Origin: Acidobacteriota bacterium
GTDB taxonomy: Bacteria > Acidobacteriota > Terriglobia > UBA7540
Reading direction: 5' to 3'
Length of the DNA stretch: 13,465 nucleotides
Assembly (NCBI GenBank): GCA_003171295.1
Contig: PMYF01000250.1
Location: 1 to 13,465, forward strand
Shown in pieces: positions 6,583 through 13,054 of this stretch. The position numbers and the translations under genes were made by a program. Under the pieces are notes generated by a model, which searched no databases, was not told the DNA's origin, and saw nothing but the letters and a program-made list of their open reading frames with translations. Each line of letters begins with the position of its first letter. Position 1 is the stretch's first letter.

Positions 6583-8016
6583 ATGTTCAGCAGTGTCTTA
6601 ACCCCAAGTCAAATCCAGTGGATTCATGAAGCATCCTTGACGATCCTGGATCGTGTGGGGGTCGAAATCCCGCATCCGGAAATGTTGCGCCGATTTGCGG
6701 ATTCCGGGGCCCCCGTGGATTTTCAGACGAAGCGGGTCAAGATCCCTGCCGACCTTGTGGCGAGCTCGCTCCAACAAGCGGGAAAGCAATTCACGATCTA
6801 CGGTCGCGACCTCACGCGCCGGGCGCATTTCGGGCAAGGGAAGCGCAATTACAACAGCACGGGAGGCCAGGCTTTTTGGTTGGAGAAGATAGGAGGCGAG
6901 CGACGGCAAACAACCCTTTCGGATGTTGCGACCGCCGCGCGCTTTGGTGACGCGCTGAAGCACATCGGCATCGTGGGCGCCATGGCGGACCCGCCGGACC
7001 TTCCCGGATGCTATCGACCCGTGGAAGTGATGGCGGCGCTGATCAAGAATACGACGAAGCCGATCCACTTCTGGTTCAACAATCGCGGCGCGGCAAAATA
7101 CCTGGTGGATATGGTTATTGCCCTGCGCGGCGACGAGCAGCGGGCAGTACGGTACCCGATCTGCTATCCGTTCCTGGAGCCCATCAGCCCGCTGCGTTTT
7201 CCCTTCGAGGGCATTGATATACTCTTTGAAACGTCGCGCCTGAACATGCCCACGCCGGTGGGGCCGATGGCGCAACTGGGACTTTCCGCACCGGCCACGA
7301 TCGCCGGCACCTTGGCCCAGGAGAACGCGGAAATCCTGGCCGGGATCTGCGTCACGCAGTTGCTCCGGCCCGGCCTGCCCGTGATGTATAGCGGCATCTG
7401 TCATGCCTTCGACATGGCAACCACGCAACTGATTTTCAGCGGACCTGAACAGGTCATCTTTGGTGTGGCGATGACCCAGATGGGCAAGCATTACGGCTTG
7501 CCGGTATACGTTAATGTGGGATTGACAGATTCCAAACGTCCCGATGCCCAAGCGGGTCTGGAGTCGGGCGCTACCCTGGTGATGGCAGCGGCGGCGGCGG
7601 CGGATGTCTACGGGCATATGGGCATCAGTGGGGTAGACCAGGCTGCGTCCTTAGATATGCTGGTATTGCAGCACGAGGTAATTGCCTTTGTAGAAAGTGC
7701 GATGCGCGAGATTGAGTTTAGCGACCGCACCCTTGGCCTGGAAGAGATCGCGGCAGTGGCCGGAACCGGCAAAACGTTTCTGGACCGGGATCACACGCTG
7801 GAACATTTCCGTCAGGAGCTCTGGGTGCCCGCCTTGCTGAACCGGCAGTATTATCAGGGCTGGGTGGACAGTGGCGCCCTAAGCACGGAGGATCGTTGCC
7901 ATCAGCAAAAGGAACGGATCCTCCGCACTCATCACCCCGACCCGCTTCCCGAAGATTTGGCAGGCGCAGTGGATGAGATCGTAGAGACCGCGAAACGGGA
8001 GCTGGCCCCGGTCTAA
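6583..8016 (+). CDS. MttB-superfamily (trimethylamine methyltransferase-like) protein, non-pyrrolysine type
   Basis: This 477-aa protein belongs to the MttB/COG5598 superfamily, which transfers a methyl group from a methylated amine to the cobalt of a corrinoid protein. The expected TIM-barrel pattern is visible: HEASLTILDRVGVEI near residues 15-29, PMAQLGLSAPATIAGTLAQENAEILAG at 228-254, and VGLTDSKRPDAQAGLESGA at 312-330. The reading frame has no internal TAG, so it is not the pyrrolysine form and is closer to MtgB, MtpB or MtcB-type enzymes for glycine betaine, proline betaine or carnitine. The start is supported by GGGAGG at 6571-6576. No corrinoid-binding protein, methylcorrinoid:tetrahydrofolate methyltransferase or RamA-like reactivase is present in the window. 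The partner must be elsewhere or the reaction differs. The coupled oxidoreductase suggests a catabolic role (inference). Confidence 0.88.
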   Translation: MFSSVLTPSQIQWIHEASLTILDRVGVEIPHPEMLRRFADSGAPVDFQTKRVKIPADLVASSLQQAGKQFTIYGRDLTRRAHFGQGKRNYNSTGGQAFWLEKIGGERRQTTLSDVATAARFGDALKHIGIVGAMADPPDLPGCYRPVEVMAALIKNTTKPIHFWFNNRGAAKYLVDMVIALRGDEQRAVRYPICYPFLEPISPLRFPFEGIDILFETSRLNMPTPVGPMAQLGLSAPATIAGTLAQENAEILAGICVTQLLRPGLPVMYSGICHAFDMATTQLIFSGPEQVIFGVAMTQMGKHYGLPVYVNVGLTDSKRPDAQAGLESGATLVMAAAAAADVYGHMGISGVDQAASLDMLVLQHEVIAFVESAMREIEFSDRTLGLEEIAAVAGTGKTFLDRDHTLEHFRQELWVPALLNRQYYQGWVDSGALSTEDRCHQQKERILRTHHPDPLPEDLAGAVDEIVETAKRELAPV

Positions 8017-8249
8017 TCCGGTGCGGGCACGCCATCATGCTTGACCCGCCAAGACAGCCAACTTAGGATGTCTGACGAAGTGAAGCTGCCGCGGGTATTC
8101 GGGGTAAGAAGATCGGCACCCGGACAGGCAGCAAAACGAAGAAGGCCTTTCCATGGATTTATCCCATCCAGTATCCCTGTCCTTCGCCAAAACGAGATCG
8201 GGTTCCTAAACTGCCTCGATCTTGGGTTACACGACGCCTGTTAACAATG
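8017..8249. other. Non-coding stretch between methyltransferase gene and transposase remnant
   Basis: No convincing gene, terminator hairpin or known RNA was seen. The only small structure is TGTTAACAATGTTAACG near 8239-8255, two close copies of the palindrome GTTAAC. A short + strand open frame starting near 8041 shows no family resemblance and has no ribosome binding site that I can see. Confidence 0.4.
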
Positions 8250-8472
8250 TTAACGCTGCGCGCCTAAGCTGCTGAAATTAAAGCCGTATAAGTTTTGGCG
8301 AGGGACAAGATTGGGGGACCGGTGCCGCGAACGACTGAGGATCAGGAGTTGTTGCTTGACAAGAACGGACTCGGCGACCACAGAACGGATGCCGCCCGGA
8401 CCCAAGAGTCGGGCAAGAGTAGCCATGACATGGACGAAAAGGATGACGAGATTGCGCGTTGGTAGATTATGG
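8250..8472 (-). pseudogene. Integrase-core transposase remnant, N-terminal part only
   Basis: The - strand frame reads LVILFVHVMATLARLLGPGG, then IRSVVAESVLVKQQLLIL and SRSRHRSPNL. This is the highly characteristic N-terminus of a family of integrase-core (rve) transposases common in Proteobacteria and Acidobacteria. The pattern continues weakly (LYGFNFSSLGAQR) to a stop at about 8250. A full-length protein would be more than 300 aa, so the DDE catalytic domain is missing. The 5' end is interrupted by the group II intron. Joining the 11-nt stub ATGCTGAAATG (10399-10389) to 8472 restores one frame reading MLKCHNLPTRNLVILF. That reconstruction depends on the inferred 3' splice site. Confidence 0.65.
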
Positions 8473-8548
8473 CGCGGTATCAGCAAAGCTGACCCGTTTC
8501 CATCAATCCCCTATCAAACCGTGCGTGCCGTTTTCCAGCACACGGCTT
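8473..8548 (-). ncRNA. Group II intron domain V and probable domain VI
   Basis: Domain V covers 8548-8516. The lower stem AAGCCGTG pairs with CACGGTTT over 8 bp with one G-U. A two-nucleotide CG bulge lies on the 3' side, and the upper stem TGCTG/CGGCA closes a GAAAA loop. The catalytic AGC triad is present near the base. A candidate domain VI is GGTCAGC-TTT-GCTGATACC (8494-8476), with an unpaired AT that could supply the branch-point adenosine. The 21-nt linker between them is longer than usual, so the domain VI fold is tentative. Confidence 0.75.
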
Positions 8549-9873
8549 AACGATGATCTTCGGCATGTGGCTTGCGTCGGGTATTTCACGGTGCCCCGCA
8601 AGTGATGCAAACCCATACCGTAAAGCTGATCGCTGCGGAACGGGGCTCGCTTCGTGAGCCGTTGCCCGCCCCGCCGGAACTGCCAGCGGTGCAAACGCCG
8701 GATCACGAAAGAGTCCATTTGATTGAACTTCCGGTCGGCATTCCCCGTCCGGAAATAGTTCCCCCAGCCGCGAAGCACGGGCGTCAGTTCCGCGATGATC
8801 TGCTTCACATCCTTCCCGCTCTGCCGCGGGCTGGTGATATCCCACACCCGGTCCCGGAGTTTCTTCGTCGCCTTCGGGCTCGGCCACCGCTGCATAAAAT
8901 GCCAGCGGGGATTGCGCTGGATGCTCCGCCTCTTGCGAATCGTGCATCCCAGGAATACGAAGCTCTCCTTACCGCGTCGTAAGTCCACCAACCGCGTCTT
9001 CGCTGGATGCAGCGTCAATCCGAGCCGGTTCATGACCAGCCCGATCCGCCGGAGCGCTTCCCTGGCCTGGGACTCCGTGTGGCACATGGCCACGAAGTCA
9101 TCGGCATAGCGGACCAGTACTCCGAGCTGGCCACACCGCGCCGCCCAGATCCGATCCAACTTGTTCAGGTAGATGTTAGCGAGCAACGGCGAGATGACTC
9201 CGCCTTGCGGGGTACCCGCCAGCGTCTCTCTCACCGTGCCATCCTCCATCACCCCGGCTTCCAGCCATTGGCGGATCAACTTGCGTACCCTTCGGTCCGA
9301 GAGTCGCTCCTTCAACAGCTCCAGCAAGGTCTCTCTCTGAATGCTATCGAAGTAGCCCTGAATGTCTGCATCGACGACAAAGTTCAAACCCCGGTTGCCC
9401 GCTTCGCGGATCGCTTCCAAGGCTTGGGTCGCGCTCCGTTTCGGACGGAATCCATAACTGCACGGCTGGAAGTCCGCCTCGAAGATCGGCTCGATCACCA
9501 ACTTCGTCGCCATCTGCACCACTCGATCCCGCACCGTCGGTATCCCCAATGGCCGCTGCTTCCCATCGGCTTTCGGTATGTATCGCCGCTTCACCGGTGA
9601 AGGACGATATCGGCCTGCCCGCAACGCCGCTGCGATTTCGGTCAGAAACTCTCCCACGCCTCGTTCTTCGATGGCCCGGATCGTCTCTGCGTCAACCCCT
9701 GCCGCGCCGCCGTTACTACGTACACGTCTCCACGCTTCCCACAGCACGTCACCTCTGTAGATCCGGTCGTACAGCGCATGGAACCGCCGTGTCCTACTCC
9801 GCTTGGCACACACGTATAGCTGGCGTTGGAGTTGTCGTACTTTTCCACGGGGGGTGTTGGCCGTTTCCGGCAT
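8503..9873 (-). CDS. ltrA: Group II intron reverse transcriptase/maturase
   Basis: This 456-aa multifunctional protein helps the intron RNA fold and splice and copies it into DNA at new sites. RT motifs are clear: IPKADGKQRPLGIP at 99-112, VVDADIQGYFDSI at 166-178, GTPQGGVISPLLANIYL at 220-236, and the catalytic YADD at 256-259. A maturase (X) domain follows around 330-430 (LTPVLRGWGNYFRTGNADRKFNQMDSFV). No C-terminal HNH endonuclease with paired CxxC motifs is seen, so it would probably use nicks at replication forks rather than cutting the second strand. The last residues (SRVLENGTHGL) are encoded by domain V itself. The ATG at 9873-9871 is preceded by AGGAGGT about 12 nt upstream. All RT motifs are intact, so the protein is probably functional. 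Confidence 0.93.
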   Translation of the reverse strand: MPETANTPRGKVRQLQRQLYVCAKRSRTRRFHALYDRIYRGDVLWEAWRRVRSNGGAAGVDAETIRAIEERGVGEFLTEIAAALRAGRYRPSPVKRRYIPKADGKQRPLGIPTVRDRVVQMATKLVIEPIFEADFQPCSYGFRPKRSATQALEAIREAGNRGLNFVVDADIQGYFDSIQRETLLELLKERLSDRRVRKLIRQWLEAGVMEDGTVRETLAGTPQGGVISPLLANIYLNKLDRIWAARCGQLGVLVRYADDFVAMCHTESQAREALRRIGLVMNRLGLTLHPAKTRLVDLRRGKESFVFLGCTIRKRRSIQRNPRWHFMQRWPSPKATKKLRDRVWDITSPRQSGKDVKQIIAELTPVLRGWGNYFRTGNADRKFNQMDSFVIRRLHRWQFRRGGQRLTKRAPFRSDQLYGMGLHHLRGTVKYPTQATCRRSSLSRVLENGTHGLIGD

Positions 9874-10153
9874 GCCCTTGTACTTACCTCCTGGCCAGCA
9901 CGATCAAAGCAAGGCCCCTTCCCTCCAGCGCGTTATCTTGCGCGCCTTCCCAGGTACTACGGGCCTCTCGGACTCCCTCCGGGCGCCGCGCGCTTTCAGC
10001 CTTCCGGCCTTATACGCCCGGTCCTTGCCTGACCAGCCTGCCCGGTAGGGTCTCTCCTATTCCGCGCTGTTCTGTCCCAACGTTCCGCCGCCCGCGACCC
10101 CGGGGAGGTCCAGCATTCGTTCCGGTCCAGAATGCTGTCTGTTGCCTTCGCCG

Positions 10154-10160
10154 TGAAATG
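10154..10160 (-). other. EBS1 of the group II intron
   Basis: On the - strand this reads CATTTCA, perfectly complementary to the last seven exon bases TGAAATG before the intron. It lies about 230 nt from the intron 5' end, inside domain I. No equally clear EBS2 was found. Confidence 0.6.
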
Positions 10161-10388
10161 AGCGGCTCGACCCTCCCTAACACCTTTCGGCTGACAATGT
10201 GACGAGGCTATTGCGTTCACTGCTCGTTGCGGCCCACTGGTTTGCTCCCCTCTTTCTTTCCAGGGCTTTTGACACTCCGCTCGGCTCGGTCGGATCTCTC
10301 CTCCCGGCTGGAGTCTGCTACCGGGCGCTCCGGCGCTTACCCGGGCAGGGCTTCCACCTGCTAGAACAGCACGTCTTTCAGGACGCAC

Positions 10389-10399
10389 CATTTCAGCAT
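10389..10399 (-). pseudogene. 5' exon stub of the interrupted transposase (with IBS1)
   Basis: The - strand reads ATGCTGAAATG directly before the intron's GTGCG. Its last seven bases are IBS1. It can be joined in frame to the transposase remnant starting at 8472. No strong Shine-Dalgarno precedes the ATG, so the assignment as a start codon is inference. Confidence 0.4.
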
Positions 10400-10428
10400 C
10401 TTAGCAAGAACGGCTGACCCCAGGAATT

Positions 10429-10557
10429 GTGCCGTAAACTAGCAATTCGCTAGGGACACGTTCGCCAGGCAGGTTACCGAACGAGTACAAGACCGGTACA
10501 ACTTGAGCGTTCCGAGCGTGCTTTTGCGTGCTTTTGGGTTGCCAACCGTGCCGCAAA
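10429..10557 (+). repeat. Short repeats next to the tRNA-type attachment site
   Basis: GTGCCGTAAA (10429-10438) and GTGCCGCAAA (10548-10557) match in 9 of 10 bases in direct orientation, 119 bp apart. Between them lie a perfect inverted repeat CTAGC-AATTC-GCTAG (10439-10453) and an exact 10-bp tandem duplication of GCGTGCTTTT (10516-10535). Direct repeats of this size beside a tRNA 3' fragment are what integrase arm-type binding sites would look like, but no integrase gene is visible. Confidence 0.35.
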
Positions 10558-10583
10558 GTCAACGAGTTAGGCTATCATTGTCA

Positions 10584-10630
10584 GACTGGCAGTCATGAGG
10601 TCGTGGGTTCGAACCCCACCAGGTCCACCA
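10584..10630 (+). pseudogene. tRNA-Ala(GGC) 3' fragment, probable integration (att) site
   Basis: The segment contains, in order: an anticodon loop CTGGCAG (anticodon GGC, 10588-10590), the 3' anticodon strand TCATG, variable loop AGGTC, T-arm GTGGG-TTCGAAC-CCCAC (10603-10619), acceptor strand CAGGTCC, discriminator A and encoded CCA (10628-10630). U70 (10624) would form the alanine identity pair G3-U70. The 5' half is absent. The bases before 10584 do not pair with the anticodon stem, and neither a D-arm nor an acceptor 5' strand is found in the expected 10555-10583. Tyrosine-recombinase islands that integrate in the anticodon loop leave exactly such a 3' duplicate. With this orientation the element lies to the left and the old chromosome to the right. 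Confidence 0.75.
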
Positions 10631-10647
10631 ATGCCCTGTGGAATCAG

Positions 10648-10773
10648 CCCCTTACAATGCCAGAAAAGGGTGCGCATGCTCTAGCTGCGCCAAAAGGCCT
10701 GTAAGTATCCCCCGGCAAAGCCGGAGACTTTACGGTTGTTGGCCCCTCCAAGGGGCCTGATCGCAACCGATCA
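10648..10773. other. Hairpin-dense segment (candidate structured RNA or DNA element)
   Basis: Five stems follow one another. They are CCCTT/AAGGG (10649-10670), GGTGCG/TGCGCC with wobble (10669-10691), and GTAAGT/ACTTTAC enclosing CCGGC-AAA-GCCGG (10701-10733). The last two are a 7-bp stem GGCCCCT/AGGGGCC (10741-10757) and TGATCG-CAAC-CGATCA (10758-10773). A competing stem, CGGTTG (10733-10738) with CAACCG (10764-10769), would break the last hairpin, so two alternative folds exist. It does not match any RNA family I can name. It could be the end of a mobile element, an intergenic repeat or a regulatory RNA. Confidence 0.4.
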
Positions 10774-11018
10774 GAGGCAAAAATCAAAAGCTCGTGAGAC
10801 AGCAGCCCGGGCGGTGCTTGGCAATCGCAAGGATGGTGAAACACACTGCCGGACACGTCAAACTTCTGCTGCCTCCCCGATAAAGCCGGAGCGGGTCGAC
10901 CGTGAGGGCAAAGTTATAGCAGACGGGATTCTCGTCCGCACTCCAATGTTGCTCGTTTCAATGCCGGACGGAATTATGGCGAATGACAGTCAGATGATTA
11001 AAATCCCCGTGGAATTTC
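10774..11018. other. Unassigned stretch downstream of poxB
   Basis: No recognisable gene or RNA was found. A + strand open frame from a TTG at 10736 crosses it and runs antisense into the end of poxB, but shows no family resemblance or ribosome binding site. No clear intrinsic terminator for poxB was seen. Confidence 0.35.
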
Positions 11019-12740
11019 TCACCGCAAATTGCTCTCGATCAACTCGGTGGCATTCGAGGCATTACCAAACAATGTTTCCTTGAGCATGAAAAGACTGAAG
11101 CCCCATGCTTGGCTTAGCTTGAGGTTTGGTGGCTTGATGAGCTCGTAGGGGTTGGTCACCACGTCCAAGAGCGCTGGCCCCTGATGCTCCATCACTTCCT
11201 TTATGGCACCAGGCAAACCCGCCGGGTCTTCTATGCGCACACCGAGGATTCCAGCAGCTTCTGCAATACGTGCGTAATTTACGACAGGCTTATAGTCGGT
11301 ACCCGAATTGGGCAGACCGGCAACCTGCATTTCTAATTTCACCATCCCTAGACAACTATTATTGAAAATCATCAATTTAATCGGCAGCTCATATTGCCTG
11401 ATGGTCAGGATGTCACCCATCAGCATCGAGAATCCGCCGTCGCCACAAAGCGCGACTACCTGGCGCCCTGGTTGGGCGAATTGGGCGCCAATGGCGTGCG
11501 GCATGGCGTTCGCCATGGACCCGTGATTAAAAGATCCCAGCAGCCGGCGGTCCCGGGTCATGCGCAGATAACGCGCCGCCCACACGGTGCACATGCCGGT
11601 ATCACACGTGAAAATCGCGTTGTCCGAGGCAAGTTCGTTGATCAGAGCTGCAAGGTATTCCGGATGGATGGGTGTGTGCCCCGCCAGGCCTCTAGCGTGG
11701 CTATCCAATTCATTGCGAGTTGTGGCATAGTCTTCGACCGATTCCTTCAAAAAACTTGAATCTGCTTTCTGCTCTATCTTGGGCATCAGAGCCAGGAGCG
11801 TTTCATTGACGTCGCCCACCAAGCCAAGATCCAAACGGGAGCGCCGCCCTAGATTCTCGGCGCGGACATCGATTTGAATTATCCTAGCCTTCTTCGGATA
11901 GAACTGTTGATAAGGGAAATTTGTGCCGAGCATAAGGAGCAGATCACAGCCTTCGATGGCGTGGTAACCGGACGTGAAGCCAATAAGCCCCGTCATCCCG
12001 ACGTCGTTCGGGTTGTCGTGCTCGACGTGCTCTTTTCCGCGCAAGGCGTGCACGATGGGGGCCTGTAGCAGGGTTGCAAGCTTCATCACCTGATCGTGAG
12101 CCGTCGCGCATCCGCTACCGCAAAGGAACGTTACCTTTTTGCTTTCGTTGAGCAGTCCCGCCAATTCGTCCAGATCACGCTCGCAAGGCCGTACCAGCGG
12201 CCTCATGTGAGCGAAATCGTGACGCGACTTGTCCTCCGGAACATCCTCCATCGCCACATCGCCTGGGATCACCAGCACAGATACTCCGCGCTTGCTTAAT
12301 GCCGTGTGCATGGCAATCTGAAGGATTCTAGGCACCTGTCGCGGTGTGGAAAGGAATTCGCAGACGTGGCTGCACTCGACGAATAAACGCTCCGGATGCG
12401 TCTCTTGAAAGTAGCTTGTGCCGATTTCACTGCTCGGAATCTGAGCAGCGATAGCAAGTACGGGAGCCATACTACGGTGAGCATCATACAATCCGTTTAT
12501 CAGGTGGAGGTTGCCTGGCCCGCAACTACCCGCGCAGACGGACAACTGCCCGGTTAGTTGCGCCTCGGCAGCGGCTGCGAAAGCGCCAACTTCTTCATGG
12601 CGGACTTGAACCCAGGTAATGCCCTCGTGACGGCGCACGGCGTCAACTATGCTGTTCAGCGAATCTCCAGCCACACCGTAGACTCGCTTTACTCCGACCT
12701 GAACAAGTGCTTCGACAATCATCTCGGCTACGATCGGCAT
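11019..12740 (-). CDS. poxB: Pyruvate:quinone oxidoreductase (pyruvate oxidase PoxB)
   Basis: This 573-aa enzyme, bound peripherally to the inner membrane, oxidatively decarboxylates pyruvate to acetate and CO2. It uses thiamine diphosphate and FAD and passes electrons to the quinone pool. It aligns along its whole length with E. coli PoxB (572 aa). The ThDP-activating glutamate lies in RHEEVGAF (E50). CAGSCGPGNLHLINGL is at 69-84. Shared central motifs such as APIVHALRGKEHVE and DVGMTGLIGF are retained. The Mg-ThDP motif is GDGGFSMLMGD at 433-443, with NN at 460-461. The C-terminal tail (GFSLFMLKETLFGNASNATELIE) corresponds to the lipid-activated membrane-binding peptide of PoxB. The ATG is preceded by GGAGG with eight bases between. 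It stands alone, on the chromosomal side of the att-like tRNA fragment. No clear promoter was identified. Confidence 0.93.
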   Translation of the reverse strand: MPIVAEMIVEALVQVGVKRVYGVAGDSLNSIVDAVRRHEGITWVQVRHEEVGAFAAAAEAQLTGQLSVCAGSCGPGNLHLINGLYDAHRSMAPVLAIAAQIPSSEIGTSYFQETHPERLFVECSHVCEFLSTPRQVPRILQIAMHTALSKRGVSVLVIPGDVAMEDVPEDKSRHDFAHMRPLVRPCERDLDELAGLLNESKKVTFLCGSGCATAHDQVMKLATLLQAPIVHALRGKEHVEHDNPNDVGMTGLIGFTSGYHAIEGCDLLLMLGTNFPYQQFYPKKARIIQIDVRAENLGRRSRLDLGLVGDVNETLLALMPKIEQKADSSFLKESVEDYATTRNELDSHARGLAGHTPIHPEYLAALINELASDNAIFTCDTGMCTVWAARYLRMTRDRRLLGSFNHGSMANAMPHAIGAQFAQPGRQVVALCGDGGFSMLMGDILTIRQYELPIKLMIFNNSCLGMVKLEMQVAGLPNSGTDYKPVVNYARIAEAAGILGVRIEDPAGLPGAIKEVMEHQGPALLDVVTNPYELIKPPNLKLSQAWGFSLFMLKETLFGNASNATELIESNLR

Positions 12741-12769
12741 GTATTTCCCCTCCGCAATGGGTCGGGACT

Positions 12770-13018
12770 CTAGTCTGAGGAGCGCGCCCCTCGTGGGATG
12801 CAGCCTGCAAAATCCCCATCTGAAAAGCTCACATGGCGTGAGGTGCGAGCCCTTCGCATAAGTATTTGATTCTCGCGCGGGCCCGTTGGAAGCAAAATAT
12901 CCGAGTAGAGCATCCGATTCTGAATTCCTTTTTCATTGGCCACCCAAAGAATCCGCTCAATTAACTTTGGGTGGTCGTTGTTTTGACCGCCCGCACCCAT
13001 GCCGAGCGTTTGCGACAC
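12770..13018 (-). CDS. Doubtful small ORF between OmpA-domain gene and poxB
   Basis: From a GTG at 13018 the frame gives 82 codons, including TLGMGAGGQNNDHPKLIERI and WVANEKGIQNRMLYSDILLP. The composition looks protein-like in its first half, but I recognise no family. No good ribosome binding site precedes the GTG. The frame is the same as that of the upstream OmpA-domain gene, continuing past its TAG without another stop, so it may be a decayed tail or chance. The remaining intergenic bases (12741-13054) should hold the poxB promoter, but no clear boxes were seen. Confidence 0.2.
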   Translation of the reverse strand: MSQTLGMGAGGQNNDHPKLIERILWVANEKGIQNRMLYSDILLPTGPRENQILMRRARTSRHVSFSDGDFAGCIPRGARSSD

Positions 13019-13054
13019 ATCCTCGGCCGTAATACTTTCGCGGGCGCCTCCGGG

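Larger units (their letters stand above)
8473..10388 (-). mobile_element. Group II intron (about 1.9 kb) carrying its own reverse transcriptase
   Basis: The intron runs on the - strand from GTGCG at 10388, matching the GUGYG 5' consensus, to about 8473. Three independent signs support it: a maturase/RT gene, a well-formed domain V immediately beyond the gene's coding core, and a 7-bp EBS1-IBS1 match. The exon end TGAAATG (plus positions 10395-10389) is complementary to CATTTCA at 10160-10154, about 230 nt into the intron, a usual place for EBS1. The 5' boundary is therefore well supported. The 3' boundary is less sure. It was chosen because the DVI-like bulged A (8480) falls 8 nt from the end and because the joined exons keep a transposase frame. 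The terminal dinucleotide would be CG rather than the usual AY, so an end near 8477-8478 is possible. Confidence 0.85.

Noticed and set aside
6583..8016. True pyrrolysine-containing trimethylamine methyltransferase (MttB)
   Set aside because: The frame contains no internal TAG codon and no pyrrolysine biosynthesis or tRNA-Pyl gene is seen, so only the wider superfamily is supported.
9549..10202. Long + strand open frame opposite the intron
   Set aside because: It is antisense to the RT gene start and the structured domain I RNA. It has no ribosome binding site and no protein family resemblance.
8487..10420. GGGTCAGC followed by TGCTGA appears on both sides of the group II intron, resembling a target-site duplication
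   Set aside because: On one side it lies in the intron's own domain VI region and on the other in the 5' exon. Group II retrohoming does not make target duplications, so it is probably coincidence.
10566..10572. GTTAGGC, matching the integron attC core GTTRRRY
   Set aside because: No partner RYYYAAC core or attC-like hairpin lies at a suitable distance upstream, and no integron integrase is present. It sits in the gap before the tRNA fragment by chance.
10555..10630. A complete functional tRNA gene
   Set aside because: The 5' acceptor strand, D-arm and 5' anticodon strand are missing from the expected positions, so only the 3' portion is tRNA-derived.
10640..10780. Riboswitch (c-di-GMP class I or cobalamin) suggested by GGCAAAGCC and multiple stems
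   Set aside because: The conserved core sequences and receptor architecture of those classes could not be found, and no suitable downstream gene lies on the + strand.
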